From NCBI GenBank assembly GCA_020350725.1, contig CP070719.1, positions 1-43,624 of the forward strand: DNA of 43,624 nt, in the 5' to 3' direction. The number at the start of each line of letters is the position of its first letter. The first letter of the stretch is position 1. A program made the position numbers and the translations under genes. The DNA comes from a bacterium. GTDB taxonomy: Bacteria; BMS3Abin14. The notes under the pieces are model-generated. The model saw nothing but the letters and a program-made list of their open reading frames with translations. It searched no databases and was not told where the DNA came from. This document shows, one piece after another, positions 7,666-15,407 of the stretch.

Positions 7666-8649
7666 ATGTCCTCCCTGGATCGAAGAACCGCGGTGCTTCT
7701 CCTGAACATGGGGGGGCCCGATTCCCTCGGGGCCGTTCAGCCGTTCCTGACCCGTCTGTTCTCGGACCCGGCGATCGTTCCCTTGCCGGGCTTCTTCCGT
7801 CTTCCCCTGGCCCGGGTCCTGGGCCGCCGGAGGGCAAGGAAGGTCAGGCCCCGGTATTCCCTTATCGGCGGACGCAGCCCCATCGGCGAGATCACAGACC
7901 AGCAGGCAAAGGCCCTCAGGGAGATCCTGACGGAAGAGGCGATCGATCCGGCCGGCGTCTTTCCGGCTTTTTCCTACTGGCATCCCCTCATCGCCGAGGC
8001 CGTCCGGGCCGCCGTCCTGGCGGGAGCCGAACATCTGACGGCCCTGTCTCTCTACCCCCAGTACTGCAGCGCGACGACGGGAGCCTGCGTCAGCGACCTG
8101 AGCCGCAGCCTGCCCGAAACCCCGTTCGAGACGAGCACCACCATCATCGATTCCTGGCCTGATCACCCAGGCTATCTGGACGCCCTCGCCGGAACGGTTG
8201 TGGAGGCTCTGGGGCGGATCCCGGTTGAGGAGAGGGACGATGCGGTCATCCTGTTCTCGGCCCACGGCGTTCCCGAGTCACTCGTCAGGAGAGGGGACCC
8301 CTATGTCGAGGAAACAGCCAGAACCGTGGCGGGGGTCATGGAGAGGGTGGGGGACAGGCCTCATGTCCTGGCTTTCCAGAGTCGCCTGGGCCCTGTTCGA
8401 TGGACGGAACCCAATCTGCAGACTGCCCTCAGGGATCTGTCGCTTCAGGGATCCCCTCCCCTGGTCGTGGTGCCGGTCTCCTTCGTCTCGGACCACATCG
8501 AGACCCTGTACGAACTGGACATCCAGCATCGCGACCTGGCTCTCGACCTGGGGTTTACCCGGTACGAGCGGGCCCCTGCCCTCAATACCCGTCCGGACTT
8601 TATCAGGGCCCTTGCCGACCTGATTTTGGACAGGCTGACACCATCCTGA
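7666..8649 (+). CDS. hemH: Ferrochelatase (proto- or coproporphyrin type)
   Basis: A 327-residue ferrochelatase that inserts Fe2+ into a porphyrin. N-terminal VLLLNMGGPDSL; the active-site His is H200 in LFSAHGVP and the active-site acid is E279 in SDHIETLYELD, preceded by FQSRLGPVRW. There is no extra C-terminal cysteine cluster or membrane anchor. AAGGGGG lies just before the ATG. Whether it uses protoporphyrin IX (PpfC) or coproporphyrin III (CpfC) cannot be settled by eye. Its neighbour, an AhbD-like enzyme that works on Fe-coproporphyrin III, favours the latter. Last gene of the radical SAM-hemE-hemH unit. Confidence 0.94.
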   Translation: MSSLDRRTAVLLLNMGGPDSLGAVQPFLTRLFSDPAIVPLPGFFRLPLARVLGRRRARKVRPRYSLIGGRSPIGEITDQQAKALREILTEEAIDPAGVFPAFSYWHPLIAEAVRAAVLAGAEHLTALSLYPQYCSATTGACVSDLSRSLPETPFETSTTIIDSWPDHPGYLDALAGTVVEALGRIPVEERDDAVILFSAHGVPESLVRRGDPYVEETARTVAGVMERVGDRPHVLAFQSRLGPVRWTEPNLQTALRDLSLQGSPPLVVVPVSFVSDHIETLYELDIQHRDLALDLGFTRYERAPALNTRPDFIRALADLILDRLTPS

Positions 8650-8797
8650 CCAACCGGGGCACGGGATCCCCGCCCACGGGGAGGTTACCCGAGACCTTCC
8701 CGCTTTGCCGTCTCCCCGGCCGGCCCTTACGGCCTCTTTTCCGGTCGGCGTCCTCCCGGAGGGCGGCGTCGGGAACAACTGCTCCGGCACAGCCCTC

Positions 8798-8847
8798 TTG
8801 ACAAACCAGCTTAGGCGCCCTAATATTTAGATGTCCTAATTTTTAGG
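8798..8847 (+). promoter_or_regulatory. marR-hemY promoter with two palindromic operators
   Basis: TTGACA (8798-8803), a 17-base spacer and TAATAT (8821-8826) form a near-ideal sigma-70 promoter. TTAGGCGCCCTAA (8811-8823) is a perfect inverted repeat overlapping the spacer and -10. CCTAATTTTTAGG (8835-8847) is a second palindrome just downstream of the expected start point. The half-sites are the same (TTAGG/CCTAA), with arm order reversed. This fits autorepression by the adjacent MarR-type protein. Confidence 0.8.
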
Positions 8848-8871
8848 CCACCTCAATCAACAGGGTCCGCC

Positions 8872-9327
8872 ATGGAAAATGACCCGATCCACACCATTGC
8901 CCTCCTCTACCCCAGGTTGATGAGGGCCATGAGCCACCTTAGGGGAGTGGTCGATGGGGGTATGGACCTGTCCTACAATCAGTACAAGGCCCTTCTGTCC
9001 CTATCGGACATCGGTCCCTGCACCCTTAACGCCCTGAGCCGGGACCTCGGCGTGGCGACAAGCTCGGCCAGTCAGATGATCGACCGCCTGCTGATCATGG
9101 GCCTCGTCCGACGCGGTCCGGGGGATGGGGACAGGCGGCAGGTCGAGTTGAGGACCACCGAGGACGGCGAGGCTCTCCTCAAGAGTGTCGGGGAGGGGAT
9201 CCTGCTGCGATATCGGGAGCTCTTCGAGCACCTGTCACCTTCTGAGCAGGCCAATCTGGCCGGAGCCATTCACACCCTCGTCCGTATCCTTGAGAGGGCC
9301 TCTCGGGACAGGGAAGAGGGAGGATAG
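8872..9327 (+). CDS. MarR-family transcriptional regulator
   Basis: A 151-residue MarR-type regulator. Helices at the N-terminus (residues 1-40) form the dimer part, and the winged helix covers about residues 45-110: TLNALSRDLGVATSSASQMI (recognition helix) then DRLLIMGLVRRGPGDGDRRQ (wing), with the conserved D-x-R-R. Dimerisation helices follow. It is expressed from its own promoter, which carries two TTAGG/CCTAA palindromes likely to be its operators, and it ends two bases before hemY. It therefore probably controls hemY and itself. The ligand is unknown; heme, a porphyrin or an oxidant are possible guesses. Confidence 0.88.
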   Translation: MENDPIHTIALLYPRLMRAMSHLRGVVDGGMDLSYNQYKALLSLSDIGPCTLNALSRDLGVATSSASQMIDRLLIMGLVRRGPGDGDRRQVELRTTEDGEALLKSVGEGILLRYRELFEHLSPSEQANLAGAIHTLVRILERASRDREEGG

Positions 9328-9329
9328 CC

Positions 9330-10757
9330 ATGCCATCGTCCCCCGGAACGAGAAGGGTCGTCGTCATCGGCGGCGGCATTTCGGGGCTCTCTGCCGCCTA
9401 TTACATACGGCAGTTGGCCCGCACCTCGGATCTGCCCGTCGAGGTGATCCTCCTTGAGAAGGAGCGACGGGTGGGCGGCAAATTCATCGCCCGACGGGAG
9501 GACGGCTACCTTGTGGAGGGGGGGCCGAACGGTTTTCTTGACAGCAAGCCCTGGACCCTTGACCTGGTCCGCGACATGGGGATGGAGAGCAGCCTGCTGC
9601 CGAGCGACCAGGCCGCGGCCAGAAGGTTTATCTTCTCCCGGGGCAAGCTCCACGAATTGAAGGCCTCCCCTCTGTCCTTCTTTCTTTCGGACCTCCTCTC
9701 ACTCCGCGGCCGCCTTCGTATTTTCGGTGAACTGGTCGCCCCGACCACCCCCCCGGGTGAGGACACCTCCCTCGCCGAATTCGCCCGCCGACGTCTCGGC
9801 AAAGAGGCCCTCGAGAGGATGCTGGACCCCATGGTGTCGGGCATCTTCGCCGGCGACCCGGAGAGGATGAGCCTCAGGGCCTGCTTTCCCCGGATTGCGG
9901 AGCTGGAGGAGGATTACGGGGGACTGGTCCGGGCGATGGTCAAGATCGCCGCCGAGAGAAAGCGGGCGAAAAGGGCGGGCGAGCAGGTACCCGCTTCATC
10001 GGGACCGTCGGGGCCCGGGGGCGTGCTTACCTCGTTTCGGGGAGGCGTCTCCGAGCTGTCCGACAGGCTCGCCGAAAGTCTGGGAGAGGGTGTCCGGACA
10101 GCCGTTGGAGTCAGCTCCGTGGCAACGGCCGGCGGCGGCTGGCACATTGGCACCGACAGGGGCGACATCTCCTCGGACGCGGTGATCCTCGCCACGCCCG
10201 CCGACGCGGCAGCAGCCATCCTGGCCGGGGCGGCTCCCCGGAGCGCCGCGGTCCTGGCCGAGATCCCCTACAGCCCCATGGCCGTCATCGGCCTGGGATA
10301 CTCCCTGGCAAACGTGGACGATCCACCCCATGGTTTCGGCTATCTCATTCCCGGCATCGAGAGAAGAAAGATCCTCGGCGCCCTGTGGACATCGAGCATC
10401 TTCCCCGGCAACAGGTCCCCTGAGAGACATTTTCTCATTCGGGCGATGGTGGGTGGAGCCAAGGATCATGACACCCCTTTCCTCGATGACGAGACCCTGG
10501 TCGCCGTGGTCCGAAGGGAGCTGGCCGCCACGATGGGCCTCGTTGCCGAGCCGAGCTTCGTCACCGTCTTCCGGTGGGAAAAGGCCATTCCCCTGTACAC
10601 CGTAGGTCATCTGGAGAGGCTCGCCAGAGCTGAATCTCTCCTGCCTCCCGGCCTTGTCCTGACCGGCAACGCCTACCGGGGAGTCGGGATCAACGATTGT
10701 GTCAGGGAATCGAAGGTGTCGGCCCAAAGAGTTCTGGATCATCTGTTTCCCGCCTAG
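9330..10757 (+). CDS. hemY: HemY/CgoX-family porphyrinogen oxidase (FAD)
   Basis: A 475-residue FAD-dependent oxidase of the HemY family, which oxidises protoporphyrinogen IX or, in the coproporphyrin pathway, coproporphyrinogen III. The dinucleotide-binding motif VVVIGGGISGLSAAYY is at residues 10-25, followed by EKERRVGGKF and EGGPNGFLDSKPW. The C-terminal FAD motif is TGNAYRGVGINDCV. There is no signal peptide. GGGAGG overlapping the marR end serves as ribosome site. No hemF, hemN or hemQ is in the window, so the substrate cannot be fixed from context alone. Co-expression with marR sets it apart from the hemE-hemH unit. Confidence 0.93.
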   Translation: MPSSPGTRRVVVIGGGISGLSAAYYIRQLARTSDLPVEVILLEKERRVGGKFIARREDGYLVEGGPNGFLDSKPWTLDLVRDMGMESSLLPSDQAAARRFIFSRGKLHELKASPLSFFLSDLLSLRGRLRIFGELVAPTTPPGEDTSLAEFARRRLGKEALERMLDPMVSGIFAGDPERMSLRACFPRIAELEEDYGGLVRAMVKIAAERKRAKRAGEQVPASSGPSGPGGVLTSFRGGVSELSDRLAESLGEGVRTAVGVSSVATAGGGWHIGTDRGDISSDAVILATPADAAAAILAGAAPRSAAVLAEIPYSPMAVIGLGYSLANVDDPPHGFGYLIPGIERRKILGALWTSSIFPGNRSPERHFLIRAMVGGAKDHDTPFLDDETLVAVVRRELAATMGLVAEPSFVTVFRWEKAIPLYTVGHLERLARAESLLPPGLVLTGNAYRGVGINDCVRESKVSAQRVLDHLFPA

Positions 10758-10845
10758 CCTGGCCGACGCGGGGCATGCCGCCTGTCCGTCCCGCTGGGCA
10801 CAGGATGGAAGGCTGGAATGGCCTGCCGGGAAAACCGCTATCGGC

Positions 10846-11541
10846 TCACTCACCCCTCTCCCAGAAACGCCTCAGCCTCTCCTTGGTCTCCTGGTGGATG
10901 ATGATGAAATTCACACCGCTCTGGTAGCCTCCTTCGGCCTCCCGGCAGTGAACCACCTGGGCGCCGACGGAGACCGGTTCCGCCTCCCTGGGCAGCACGA
11001 AGGCCAGCTTGACGATATCACCTTTGACGAGGGGCGCGCTGAGGAGAAAACCAGCCCCTCCTTCACTCAGCTCCAGAAGTTCTCCAGTGTGCTGGTCGTG
11101 TCCCGTGTTGACTTCCACCACAACGTGGCATGGCACCCTTCCGTAATTCCTCGGATTGGGTTCCAGGAGGTTCTGCAGCCTCTGATAGAGCAGCCGCGTG
11201 TCGATCGGCTTTACCAGGTAATCATCCGCCCCCGCCCTGAGGCACTCGCCGACCGTCCCGATGGTGTCGGTGTCCGTGAGGACGAGGATCGGGACGGTCT
11301 CGAACGGTACCGCGCCCCGGATTCGGGCGATGGCGGCCGGTCCATCCACGGCCGGGCCCGCCGCATCGAGGATCACGAGATCCACGGTCCGCTCGGGGGC
11401 GATCTCCCCTGGGCCGCCAGCCTCGCCGTCCGCCGTCAGGACATGGTAACCGAACGCTTCCATCTGGGCGGCCAAACCGCCCCGGCTGTCTTCCGAAGGA
11501 TCGATCAGCAGGACCGCCTTAACCCTTGCCTCTTTCCCCAC
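10846..11541 (-). CDS. Response-regulator receiver fused to a PilZ domain
   Basis: A 231-residue protein. Residues about 8-125 are a CheY-like receiver with acidic residues D14, E17 and D18, the predicted phosphorylation Asp D59 in VDLVILDA, T in ILVLTDTD and the lysine in DDYLVKPID. Residues about 130-230 resemble a PilZ domain: N-x-R-x-x-x-R-V is represented by NPRNYGRVPC, followed by ELSEGGAGFLL, equivalent to D/NxSxxG. The N-terminal PilZ arginines are reduced, so c-di-GMP binding is uncertain. The start is a GTG with GGAG upstream and overlaps the nth 3' end by 23 bases. No DNA-binding domain; output is probably protein-protein. Confidence 0.78.
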   Translation of the reverse strand: MGKEARVKAVLLIDPSEDSRGGLAAQMEAFGYHVLTADGEAGGPGEIAPERTVDLVILDAAGPAVDGPAAIARIRGAVPFETVPILVLTDTDTIGTVGECLRAGADDYLVKPIDTRLLYQRLQNLLEPNPRNYGRVPCHVVVEVNTGHDQHTGELLELSEGGAGFLLSAPLVKGDIVKLAFVLPREAEPVSVGAQVVHCREAEGGYQSGVNFIIIHQETKERLRRFWERGE

Positions 11542-12214
11542 CTTGATTCTCCTCTTCCTCCCTGTAGGAGGGACAGTATTCGCCCAGCGGACACTCGGGA
11601 CATCGGGGTGAACGGGGCCTGCAGATGCGGCGGCCCAGGGTGATCAGGTTGAGATGGACCTCAAGGTAATCCTCCGGCCGGAAATACTCCTCCAGAACAG
11701 AGTGTGCCTTGACCCGGTCCTCATTGTTGACCAGGATCTTCAGCCTCCGGGCAACCCGGTAAATGTGGGTGTCCACAGGGAACGCCGCCACGCCGCAGGA
11801 GAACAGAAGGACACAGGCGGCGGTCTTCGGTCCGACACCCTCCAGGTCCATCAGGCGGCGAAAGGCCTCCTCCCTGTCGAGCCGGCACAGTCTCTCCAGA
11901 TAGCCCTCCTCCCGGTCGGCCAGGACCTGGAGAATGTTCCTTATCCGCCTGCTCTTGGTGGGCCCGAGGCCCGCCACGGAGATCGCAGCCTCCAGTTCCT
12001 CTCTGGATGAGTCAAGGATCCGGTCCCAGGTGGGGTAGCGGTCTCTCAGGGACGTGTATGCCCTGTCCCGGTTCCGATCGTTGGTATTCTGGGACAGGAT
12101 GGTGAGGATGAGCTCGTCCAGTGGGGGGCGCTGCTGCGGAGGTGGCGGAACTCCGAAGCGCTCCCTCAGCTTTCGGACGATCACGGGTGATGTCAGGTCC
12201 TGATGGGGCCGCAT
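11519..12214 (-). CDS. nth: Endonuclease III-like DNA glycosylase/AP lyase
   Basis: A 231-residue base-excision repair glycosylase that removes oxidised pyrimidines. The helix-hairpin-helix LEGVGPKTAACVLL carries the catalytic lysine, AAFPVDTHIYRVARRL the catalytic aspartate, and the C-terminal C-x6-C-x2-C-x5-C (CRPRSPRCPECPLGEYC) binds the 4Fe-4S cluster. ILTILSQNTND matches the family's LSAQTTD-like motif with small changes. The start at 12214 has GAGG five bases upstream; an in-frame ATG at 12229 is possible. A TTGACA promoter lies 40-70 bases upstream. Confidence 0.9.
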   Translation of the reverse strand: MRPHQDLTSPVIVRKLRERFGVPPPPQQRPPLDELILTILSQNTNDRNRDRAYTSLRDRYPTWDRILDSSREELEAAISVAGLGPTKSRRIRNILQVLADREEGYLERLCRLDREEAFRRLMDLEGVGPKTAACVLLFSCGVAAFPVDTHIYRVARRLKILVNNEDRVKAHSVLEEYFRPEDYLEVHLNLITLGRRICRPRSPRCPECPLGEYCPSYREEEENQGGERGKG

Positions 12215-12255
12215 CCTGTCCTCTGACATGGCATTGTCCGGGAAAGCCTGCCGGG

Positions 12256-12284
12256 CTTTAACCTGTGCGCTCCAGGGGTGTCAA
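12256..12284 (-). promoter_or_regulatory. Probable promoter of nth
   Basis: Minus-strand TTGACA (12279-12284) is a perfect -35; after 17 bases comes TTAAAG (12256-12261), a weak -10 with 3 of 6 matches. It sits between the RNase P RNA end and nth. Confidence 0.45.
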
Positions 12285-12567
12285 CATCGGGAATGGCGGC
12301 CCCGGGAGAAAATAGCGGAGCGGCCCTGTAAGCCGAGTTCTGTATCCACCGCAGCCTTGGCGACGATGGACGGTGGCCATTCATCTTGGACCGACGTTGC
12401 CGACGGCCTCCAGCGGCCTACCCGGGAGCAATCGGACGGGCCGCCCTCGAACGCTCCCCTATTTGGCCTTGCACCGGATGGGGTTTGCCTAGCTACCGCC
12501 GTCACCGGCGGCACTGGTGAGCTCTTACCTCACCCTTTCACCCTTACCCGCCTGCGCCCCTCGACCC

Positions 12568-12600
12568 TTCGATTTTACTCAGGGTGGTGAGCTTGTCGAA
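12568..12600 (-). repeat. Palindromic repeat unit inside rnpB P12
   Basis: A 33-base imperfect palindrome bounded by TTCGA and TCGAA with inner arms CTCA/TGAG. On the rnpB strand it reads TTCGACAAGCTCACC, then ACCCTGAGTAAAATCGAA. The adjoining 12600-12610 adds a second hairpin, GAGCTTGT with ACAAGCTC. It lies at the tip of P12, between the arms at 12550-12560 and 12611-12621. The TTCGACAAGCTCA...TGAG...TCGAA pattern resembles dispersed intergenic palindromes of other bacterial genomes. Confidence 0.6.
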
Positions 12601-12709
12601 CCACAAGCTCGGGGCAACGGCGGGCGGTCTGCTCTCTGTGGCACTTTCCCTGGGGTCACCCCCGGTCCGCGTTACGGACCATCCTGCCCTGCGGTGCTCG
12701 GACTTTCCT

Positions 12710-12776
12710 CCCTTCGACCTTGCTCAGGGCAGGCTCCCCACTTTTGAGGAAGCCCGGTCCCGAGCTTGTCGAGGGG
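12710..12776 (-). repeat. Palindromic repeat-like extension of rnpB P3
   Basis: The P3 position holds a long hairpin. Its arms on the rnpB strand are CCCCTCGACAAGCTCGGGAC and, after an apical loop, CCTGAGCAAGGTCGAAGGG. The motif CTCGACAAGCTC is shared with the P12 insert (TTCGACAAGCTC), which suggests the same repeat family in both helices. Confidence 0.6.
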
Positions 12777-12803
12777 CGGCCACCCGGGCCACTCCGCAAG
12801 GAC

Positions 12804-12809
12804 ATTTTA
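12804..12809 (-). promoter_or_regulatory. -10 element of rnpB
   Basis: TAAAAT on the minus strand ends seven bases before the first P1 base, matching a start at the mature 5' end. The -35 equivalent (TTTCCT at 12827-12832, 17-base spacer) is weak. Confidence 0.5.
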
Positions 12810-12910
12810 ACGCAAATGGCAGGGTGAGGAAAGGGGAGGGGGGAAGGTGAAGAGAGTCGTTGCGGCAGCCAAGGGCAACTCACAGCCGGCGGAGGGGGAC
12901 CGATGTCGCC

Positions 12911-13471
12911 CTAAAGAGACACGGGACCCTCGGCATCGATGGCCATGTTGGCCAAACGGTCCGCCTCTTTGTTCTCCTCCCTGGGAATGTGGCTGTAGGT
13001 AACGTCCTTCAGGTTCGACGCCATCCTCTGGGCCCGCATGAAGAGGTCTTTGAGTCGGGGATTTTTAACCCGATATTCCCCCGTCATCTGCTTGACCAGC
13101 AATTCGCTGTCGGAGCATATTCTGACCCTGACCGCGCCCGCTTTAACGGCCTCTTCCAGGCCAAAAAGGAGGGCCTGATACTCGGCAACGTTGTTGGTTG
13201 CCTCACCCAGGTACTCCCCCCTTCTGACGGTTGTCCACCCGCGGCCCATGACCAGGAATCCCGCTCCGGCAGGGCCCGGGTTCCCTCTGGCCGCACCGTC
13301 GACCATCACCACGACCTCTTCCTCCGGGGAGGCGGTCAACCCGGCGGCCTCCTTGAGGATCTCCGACAGGCTTTCCCGGGTCAGCCCCGGGAACCTGGAG
13401 ATCGTCCTCCCGACATCGAGGCTTCCGGCCAGCTCCAGGAGGACGCTCGTCGGGTCAATTTTCCTCGACAT
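12911..13471 (-). CDS. RNase HI-family protein with N-terminal extension
   Basis: A 186-residue protein. Its last 135 residues form an RNase HI fold with the four acidic catalytic residues visible: D58 in VVVMVDGAARGNPGPAG, Glu in TNNVAEYQALLFGL, Asp in ICSDSELLVKQM, and Asp in ENKEADRLANMAID. It should cleave RNA in RNA-DNA hybrids. The first 50 residues are not a classical hybrid-binding domain and I do not recognise them. It overlaps the zinc-ribbon gene by 17 bases and follows it in the transcript, a pairing frequent in deltaproteobacteria. Confidence 0.85.
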   Translation of the reverse strand: MSRKIDPTSVLLELAGSLDVGRTISRFPGLTRESLSEILKEAAGLTASPEEEVVVMVDGAARGNPGPAGAGFLVMGRGWTTVRRGEYLGEATNNVAEYQALLFGLEEAVKAGAVRVRICSDSELLVKQMTGEYRVKNPRLKDLFMRAQRMASNLKDVTYSHIPREENKEADRLANMAIDAEGPVSL

Positions 13472-14171
13472 ATATGATCCTGCCGCAGTTCGGACAGCTG
13501 TGGACGGTTCCCTTGGCCAGGACCTGGTTGTAAAGCTGGGGAGGAACCGTCATGAAACATCCGTAGCAGACACCGCCGACCACCTTGACCACTCCCTGGC
13601 CCTTGTAACGCTCAAAGACCTTCTGGTAGCGGGCAAGGAGCTCGGGATCGTTTTGGCCTATCAGACCGGCCTCCACTTCCCTGGTCTTCTCCAGATCCTC
13701 CCTCTCCTTCCTGATGGTCTTGAGCGCCTTCCCCATCTCCGTTCGCTGTTTCTCGAGGGAGGCCCTCTCTTCCTCGATGGCCTGTTCCGTCTCCCTCATC
13801 TGGCTCTCGACGCCTTGCATCTCCTCCCGGAGCTCTTTTATCTGCCCGTCCAGTTCTCCCCGCTTCTTTCTGGCCGCCTCCCCCTCCCTCTGCACCGCCT
13901 GGTATTCCCTCTGGGTCTTGACGACCAGAAGGCGGGACTGGAATCTTCTCGTACTTTCCTTAACGGCCTCCAGCTCCCTGTCCAGGTCGGCCAGCTGCTG
14001 GTTGAAATGGGCGAGCTCCTCCTCAATGCCCTTTCTCTGCTCCTCCAGGTCCTGGAGCTTCCTTTCCCTTGTTTCCAGCTCCTTGGGGAGCTTGTCTTCC
14101 TCTCTCTGGTACGCAACGATCTTTTCGTCGGTGTTCTGAAGATCAACCAACCGGTCGAGCATGTCCTTCAC
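13455..14171 (-). CDS. Coiled-coil protein with C4 zinc ribbon (DUF164/CdsZ-like)
   Basis: A 238-residue protein. Residues about 5-165 are a continuous charged coiled coil rich in Glu, Lys, Arg and Gln. Residues 195-235 form a C4 zinc ribbon, with VCYGCFMTVPPQLYNQV and HSCPNCGRIIYVEEN supplying the two CxxC pairs. This matches the C4-type zinc ribbon family (zf-RING_7, former DUF164), whose chlamydial member CdsZ binds secretion components. No such system is nearby, and the role here is unknown. It lies between Nif3-like and RNase H-like genes, an arrangement seen in related bacteria. Confidence 0.85.
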   Translation of the reverse strand: MKDMLDRLVDLQNTDEKIVAYQREEDKLPKELETRERKLQDLEEQRKGIEEELAHFNQQLADLDRELEAVKESTRRFQSRLLVVKTQREYQAVQREGEAARKKRGELDGQIKELREEMQGVESQMRETEQAIEEERASLEKQRTEMGKALKTIRKEREDLEKTREVEAGLIGQNDPELLARYQKVFERYKGQGVVKVVGGVCYGCFMTVPPQLYNQVLAKGTVHSCPNCGRIIYVEEN

Positions 14172-14204
14172 CTCTTCCTCCTTGGGACCAATCTCTTCAG
14201 AGCG

Positions 14205-15341
14205 TCACAGCTCCGATAGCGTCATGTCCCTTTCGATCTCCCTGAAAGGGTCCTCCTCCTCGGCAAATAAAACCTCAATCCGGTGGCCGGTTTCCGCAAG
14301 GGTGCTCCTGAGAAGTTCACCGAACCTCTCGATCCCCAATCTCTCGGGACCGAAGTGGCCCACATCCAGGACGGTCAGCCCCGCGTGCTGAGCCAGCCGC
14401 GCATCGTGATACTTCATGTCTCCCGTCACATAGAGACCCGCACCGCGTTCGATGGCCGCCTTCATCAGTGACCCCCCGCTCCCGGCACAGAGGGCCACAC
14501 GCGTCACCGAGGCTTCAGGGTCCCCGATGAGCCTTGCACATCGGCCCCTCAACGGCTCCAGGATTCTGGGAACAAGGCTTTTTACGGAGACCTCGCCGGG
14601 GAGATCGCCGATGAGCCCGATGCCCGCACCACCGCCGGGGCATACCATGGAATAAACATCCACGACGGGTTCTTCATATGGGTGGCTGGCGAGGAGGGAC
14701 GCCACGGCGAGGGGAAGGTCAGCCCTTCGGAAGACCACTTCAAGGCGAACCTCATGTACCCTCTCGAAGCGCCCCGGCACACCGGCCTGCGGTTTCGTCC
14801 CCTGGCCGCCCAGGAAGGTCCCTTCTCCAGGTGTGGTGAAAGAACATCGGGAATAAGCTCCAATCCGGCCTCCTCCGGACCTGAACAGCGCCTCTCTGAC
14901 ATCCTCAAGGGAATCCAGGGGCACGAAGGTCACGACCTTGACCCGATCAGGGTTCGTCGGCAGGAGCACGTCACCGCCGCTGAGGCCAACGGCCTCCGCC
15001 AGGGCGGCATTCATCCCCTGGCTTGCCGCATCCAGATTCGTGTGGGCGCTGTAGACGGCTATCCGTTTTTTAAGGCAGAGGTCGATGGCCCTTCCGGTCT
15101 CGGTCTGCAGATCGACCCTTTGAAGGGGCTTGTGGATCAGGGGGTGGTGGGTAAGGAGCAAGCCGGCACCGCTTTCGGCGGCCTGTCTTGCCGTCCCGTA
15201 GTCGGCATCCACCGCCATCATGATCCTCTCCACCCGCCAGTCGGGGCTGCCGACCTGAAGGCCTATGGTATCATCGGGCAGAGCGATGTCAGGCGGAGCG
15301 ATCCTCTCTATCTCTTCGGCGATCCTTGTGACGGTCAGCAC
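14205..15341 (-). CDS. Nif3-like dinuclear metal-centre protein
   Basis: A 378-residue member of the NIF3/DUF34 (YqfO-type) family: two NIF3 halves flanking an inserted domain (about residues 130-240). Metal-ligand motifs are LLLTHHPLI near residue 65, YSAHTNLD near residue 100, and the C-terminal TGDMKYHDAR and VLDVGHFGPE. Family members form hexameric toroids with a di-metal site; the physiological reaction is still unclear (GTP cyclohydrolase I regulation and metal insertion have been proposed). It starts the small run with the zinc-ribbon and RNase H-like genes, 33 bases before the former. Confidence 0.92.
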   Translation of the reverse strand: MLTVTRIAEEIERIAPPDIALPDDTIGLQVGSPDWRVERIMMAVDADYGTARQAAESGAGLLLTHHPLIHKPLQRVDLQTETGRAIDLCLKKRIAVYSAHTNLDAASQGMNAALAEAVGLSGGDVLLPTNPDRVKVVTFVPLDSLEDVREALFRSGGGRIGAYSRCSFTTPGEGTFLGGQGTKPQAGVPGRFERVHEVRLEVVFRRADLPLAVASLLASHPYEEPVVDVYSMVCPGGGAGIGLIGDLPGEVSVKSLVPRILEPLRGRCARLIGDPEASVTRVALCAGSGGSLMKAAIERGAGLYVTGDMKYHDARLAQHAGLTVLDVGHFGPERLGIERFGELLRSTLAETGHRIEVLFAEEEDPFREIERDMTLSEL

Positions 15342-15373
15342 TGTTTACTGCCACCTGCGTTTGTCGCGGCAAC

Positions 15374-15407
15374 AAAAAAATCGGGTGCGCTCTCGAGAGT
15401 GCACCCG
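15374..15407 (-). terminator. Intrinsic terminator downstream of the CAT tRNA
   Basis: On the minus strand a hairpin with arms CGGGTGCACTCT and AGAGCGCACCCG (one G-T wobble) is followed by ATTTTTTT. It ends transcripts coming through the tRNA before the Nif3-like gene. Confidence 0.85.

Larger units (their letters stand above)
12315..12797 (-). ncRNA. rnpB: RNase P RNA, bacterial type A
   Basis: The catalytic RNA of RNase P, which matures tRNA 5' ends. P1 is formed by GCGGAGTGGCCC (12797-12786) with GGGCCGCTCCGC (12326-12315). Universally conserved stretches on the minus strand include GAGGAAAGTCC (12710-12700), ACAGAGAGCAGACCGCC, GGTAAGGGTGAAAGGGTG, GCAAGGCCAAATAGG, GGGTAGGCCGC and ACAGAACTCGGCTTACAGG near the 3' end. 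At about 483 nt it is roughly 100 nt longer than the E. coli RNA (377 nt). The excess is in P3 (12710-12776) and P12 (12550-12621), both carrying palindromic repeat-like sequence. The ends are set by P1 pairing and are approximate by a few bases. Confidence 0.96.

Noticed and set aside
12517-12850. Plus-strand reading frames across the RNase P region
   Set aside because: The region is fully explained by rnpB on the minus strand.
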